Assembly (NCBI GenBank): GCA_017556665.1
Contig: JAFYMJ010000259.1
Coordinates: forward strand, 1 to 6,921
Origin: Bacteroidales bacterium
GTDB taxonomy: Bacteria > Bacteroidota > Bacteroidia > Bacteroidales > UBA932
Length of the DNA: 6,921 nt
Reading direction: 5' to 3'
Below, in pieces: positions 6,345 through 6,921 of this stretch. The notes below the pieces were generated by a model that saw nothing but the letters and a program-made list of their open reading frames with translations, ran no database searches and was not told the origin of the DNA. Each line of letters starts with the position of its first letter. The stretch's first letter is position 1. A program made the translations under genes and the position numbers.

Positions 6345-6352
6345 TATCTTTG
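6345..6352 (+). promoter_or_regulatory. Candidate Bacteroides-type -7 box for carA
   Basis: TATCTTTG is a perfect TAnnTTTG match. At a 20-nt spacing upstream, the -33 position falls on TTTT (6321-6324), the end of the terminator T-run, one mismatch from TTTG. Transcription would begin near 6358-6362, giving a leader of about 125 nt before the carA ATG. It is the only good promoter candidate between the terminator and carA. Confidence 0.5.
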
Positions 6353-6358
6353 TACTTT

Positions 6359-6445
6359 AGAACAGATTCCAAAATATTACGTTATATGTGTGCAACTATT
6401 CTAAAAATACAGTCCTTATTTTTAGCACATATAGCCCTGTTTTTT
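6359..6445 (+). promoter_or_regulatory. Structured 5' leader of carA
   Basis: Three nested complementary segments are visible: 6359-6365 with 6437-6443 (contains AACAG/CTGTT, one G-U), 6383-6390 (TATATGTG) with 6426-6433 (CACATATA, perfect 8 bp), and 6401-6409 (CTAAAAATA) with 6417-6425 (TATTTTTAG, perfect 9 bp, seven-base loop CAGTCCT). The last two stack directly on the 3' side, leaving a 10-nt bulge at 6391-6400 on the 5' side. A T-run (6440-6445) follows. It lies between the presumed transcription start and the gene, so a role in controlling carA is plausible, but I know no named leader family that it matches. Confidence 0.4.
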
Positions 6446-6483
6446 CCTTTTTACAAACAAGCCAAAAGAAAAATATTATTTAG

Positions 6484-6921
6484 ATGAAAAAAGTTACCTT
6501 GGTTCTAAGCGATGGGACCCAGTTCAGAGGTGAGTCCTTTGGTTACGAAAACCCCGTAGCCGGCGAAGTTGTTTTTAATACAGCAATGACCGGTTATCCA
6601 GAAAGTCTTACAGACCCTGCTTTCAAAGGTCAGATTATAACATTCACCTACCCTCTTGTAGGAAACTACGGCGTTCCTCCTATTAAAAATGATGAGAATT
6701 CACTTTCTACATTTATGCAAAGTGACCATATTCATGCAAGTGCAATTGTAGTATGCAACTACAGCAATGAATATAGCCACTGGAATGCAGTAGAGAGTTT
6801 GGCTGACTGGCTAAAAAGAGAGAAAGTTCCTGCAATAACAGGTATAGATACACGTCACCTTACCAAACACCTTAGAGAAAATGGTGTTATGATGGGTAAG
6901 ATTATCTTTGATGACCAACCC
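6484..6921 (+). CDS. carA: Carbamoyl-phosphate synthase small (glutaminase) subunit, 3'-truncated by the window edge
   Basis: The frame is open from ATG 6484 to the right edge, giving 146 residues of a protein usually near 360-380. CarA releases ammonia from glutamine and passes it to CarB to make carbamoyl phosphate for pyrimidine and arginine synthesis. The visible part is the N-terminal small-chain domain: LVLSDGTQFRGESFG near 6-20, GEVVFNTAMTGYPESLTDP near 27-45, TYPLVGNYGVP near 55-65, and GIDTRHLTKHLRENGVMMG near 121-139, all hallmark CarA sequence. The class I glutaminase domain with the Cys-His-Glu triad lies outside the window. The start is clear from the family N-terminus; an A-rich stretch (caaaagaaaaat) precedes it. 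It has its own candidate promoter and a structured leader after the terminator, so it is probably independent of the genes to the left. Confidence 0.97.
   Translation, partial: MKKVTLVLSDGTQFRGESFGYENPVAGEVVFNTAMTGYPESLTDPAFKGQIITFTYPLVGNYGVPPIKNDENSLSTFMQSDHIHASAIVVCNYSNEYSHWNAVESLADWLKREKVPAITGIDTRHLTKHLRENGVMMGKIIFDDQP

Noticed and set aside
1..6921. CRISPR arrays, tRNA or rRNA genes, insertion sequences
   Set aside because: No regularly spaced repeats, cloverleaf-like sequence, transposase motifs or terminal inverted repeats were found by reading both strands.

Overview
The window is AT-rich bacterial DNA whose genes all run left to right. It most likely comes from a gut-type member of the Bacteroidota (Bacteroidales). 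Three things point there: perfect TAnnTTTG -7 boxes (the Bacteroides primary-sigma consensus) sit upstream of three genes, ribosome-binding regions are A-rich and mostly weak, and the CarA and long-chain acyl-CoA synthetase sequences have the form I associate with that order. Genus cannot be fixed from sequence reading alone.

Layout. (1) Positions 2-670 hold the 3' part of a metallo-beta-lactamase-fold hydrolase gene whose start lies before the window. (2) After a 75-nt AT-rich gap with a candidate promoter, four tightly packed genes (746-4341) form one evident transcription unit: a membrane steroid 5-alpha-reductase (SRD5A1/2 type), an Old Yellow Enzyme-type flavin reductase related to BaiCD/BaiH and 2,4-dienoyl-CoA reductase, a classical short-chain dehydrogenase (SDR) of the DltE/HSD17B12-like group, and a second SDR of retinol-dehydrogenase type. 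Junctions are a 13-nt overlap, a 1-nt overlap and a 4-nt gap. (3) After 38 nt with its own candidate promoter comes a 632-residue AMP-forming acyl-CoA synthetase, closed by a strong intrinsic terminator at 6291-6324. (4) A further promoter and a highly foldable ~125-nt leader precede carA, the small subunit of carbamoyl-phosphate synthetase, which is cut by the right edge.

How the genes fit together. The main interest is the four-gene cassette. A 5-alpha-reductase and an OYE-type candidate 5-beta-reductase would reduce the same delta-4 double bond of a 3-keto-delta-4 steroid or bile acid to opposite A/B ring geometries. One or both SDRs could then reduce the 3-ketone (or oxidise and reduce another hydroxyl). 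This matches the 5AR/5BR/3-beta-HSDH gene sets linked, to my recollection, to isoallolithocholic acid formation in gut Bacteroidales such as Parabacteroides and Odoribacter. The second SDR and the adjacent acyl-CoA synthetase are extra parts whose roles are not obvious. The synthetase may be an ordinary fatty-acid enzyme or may activate a steroid or bile-acid side chain. Substrate assignments are inference; family assignments are well supported by motifs.
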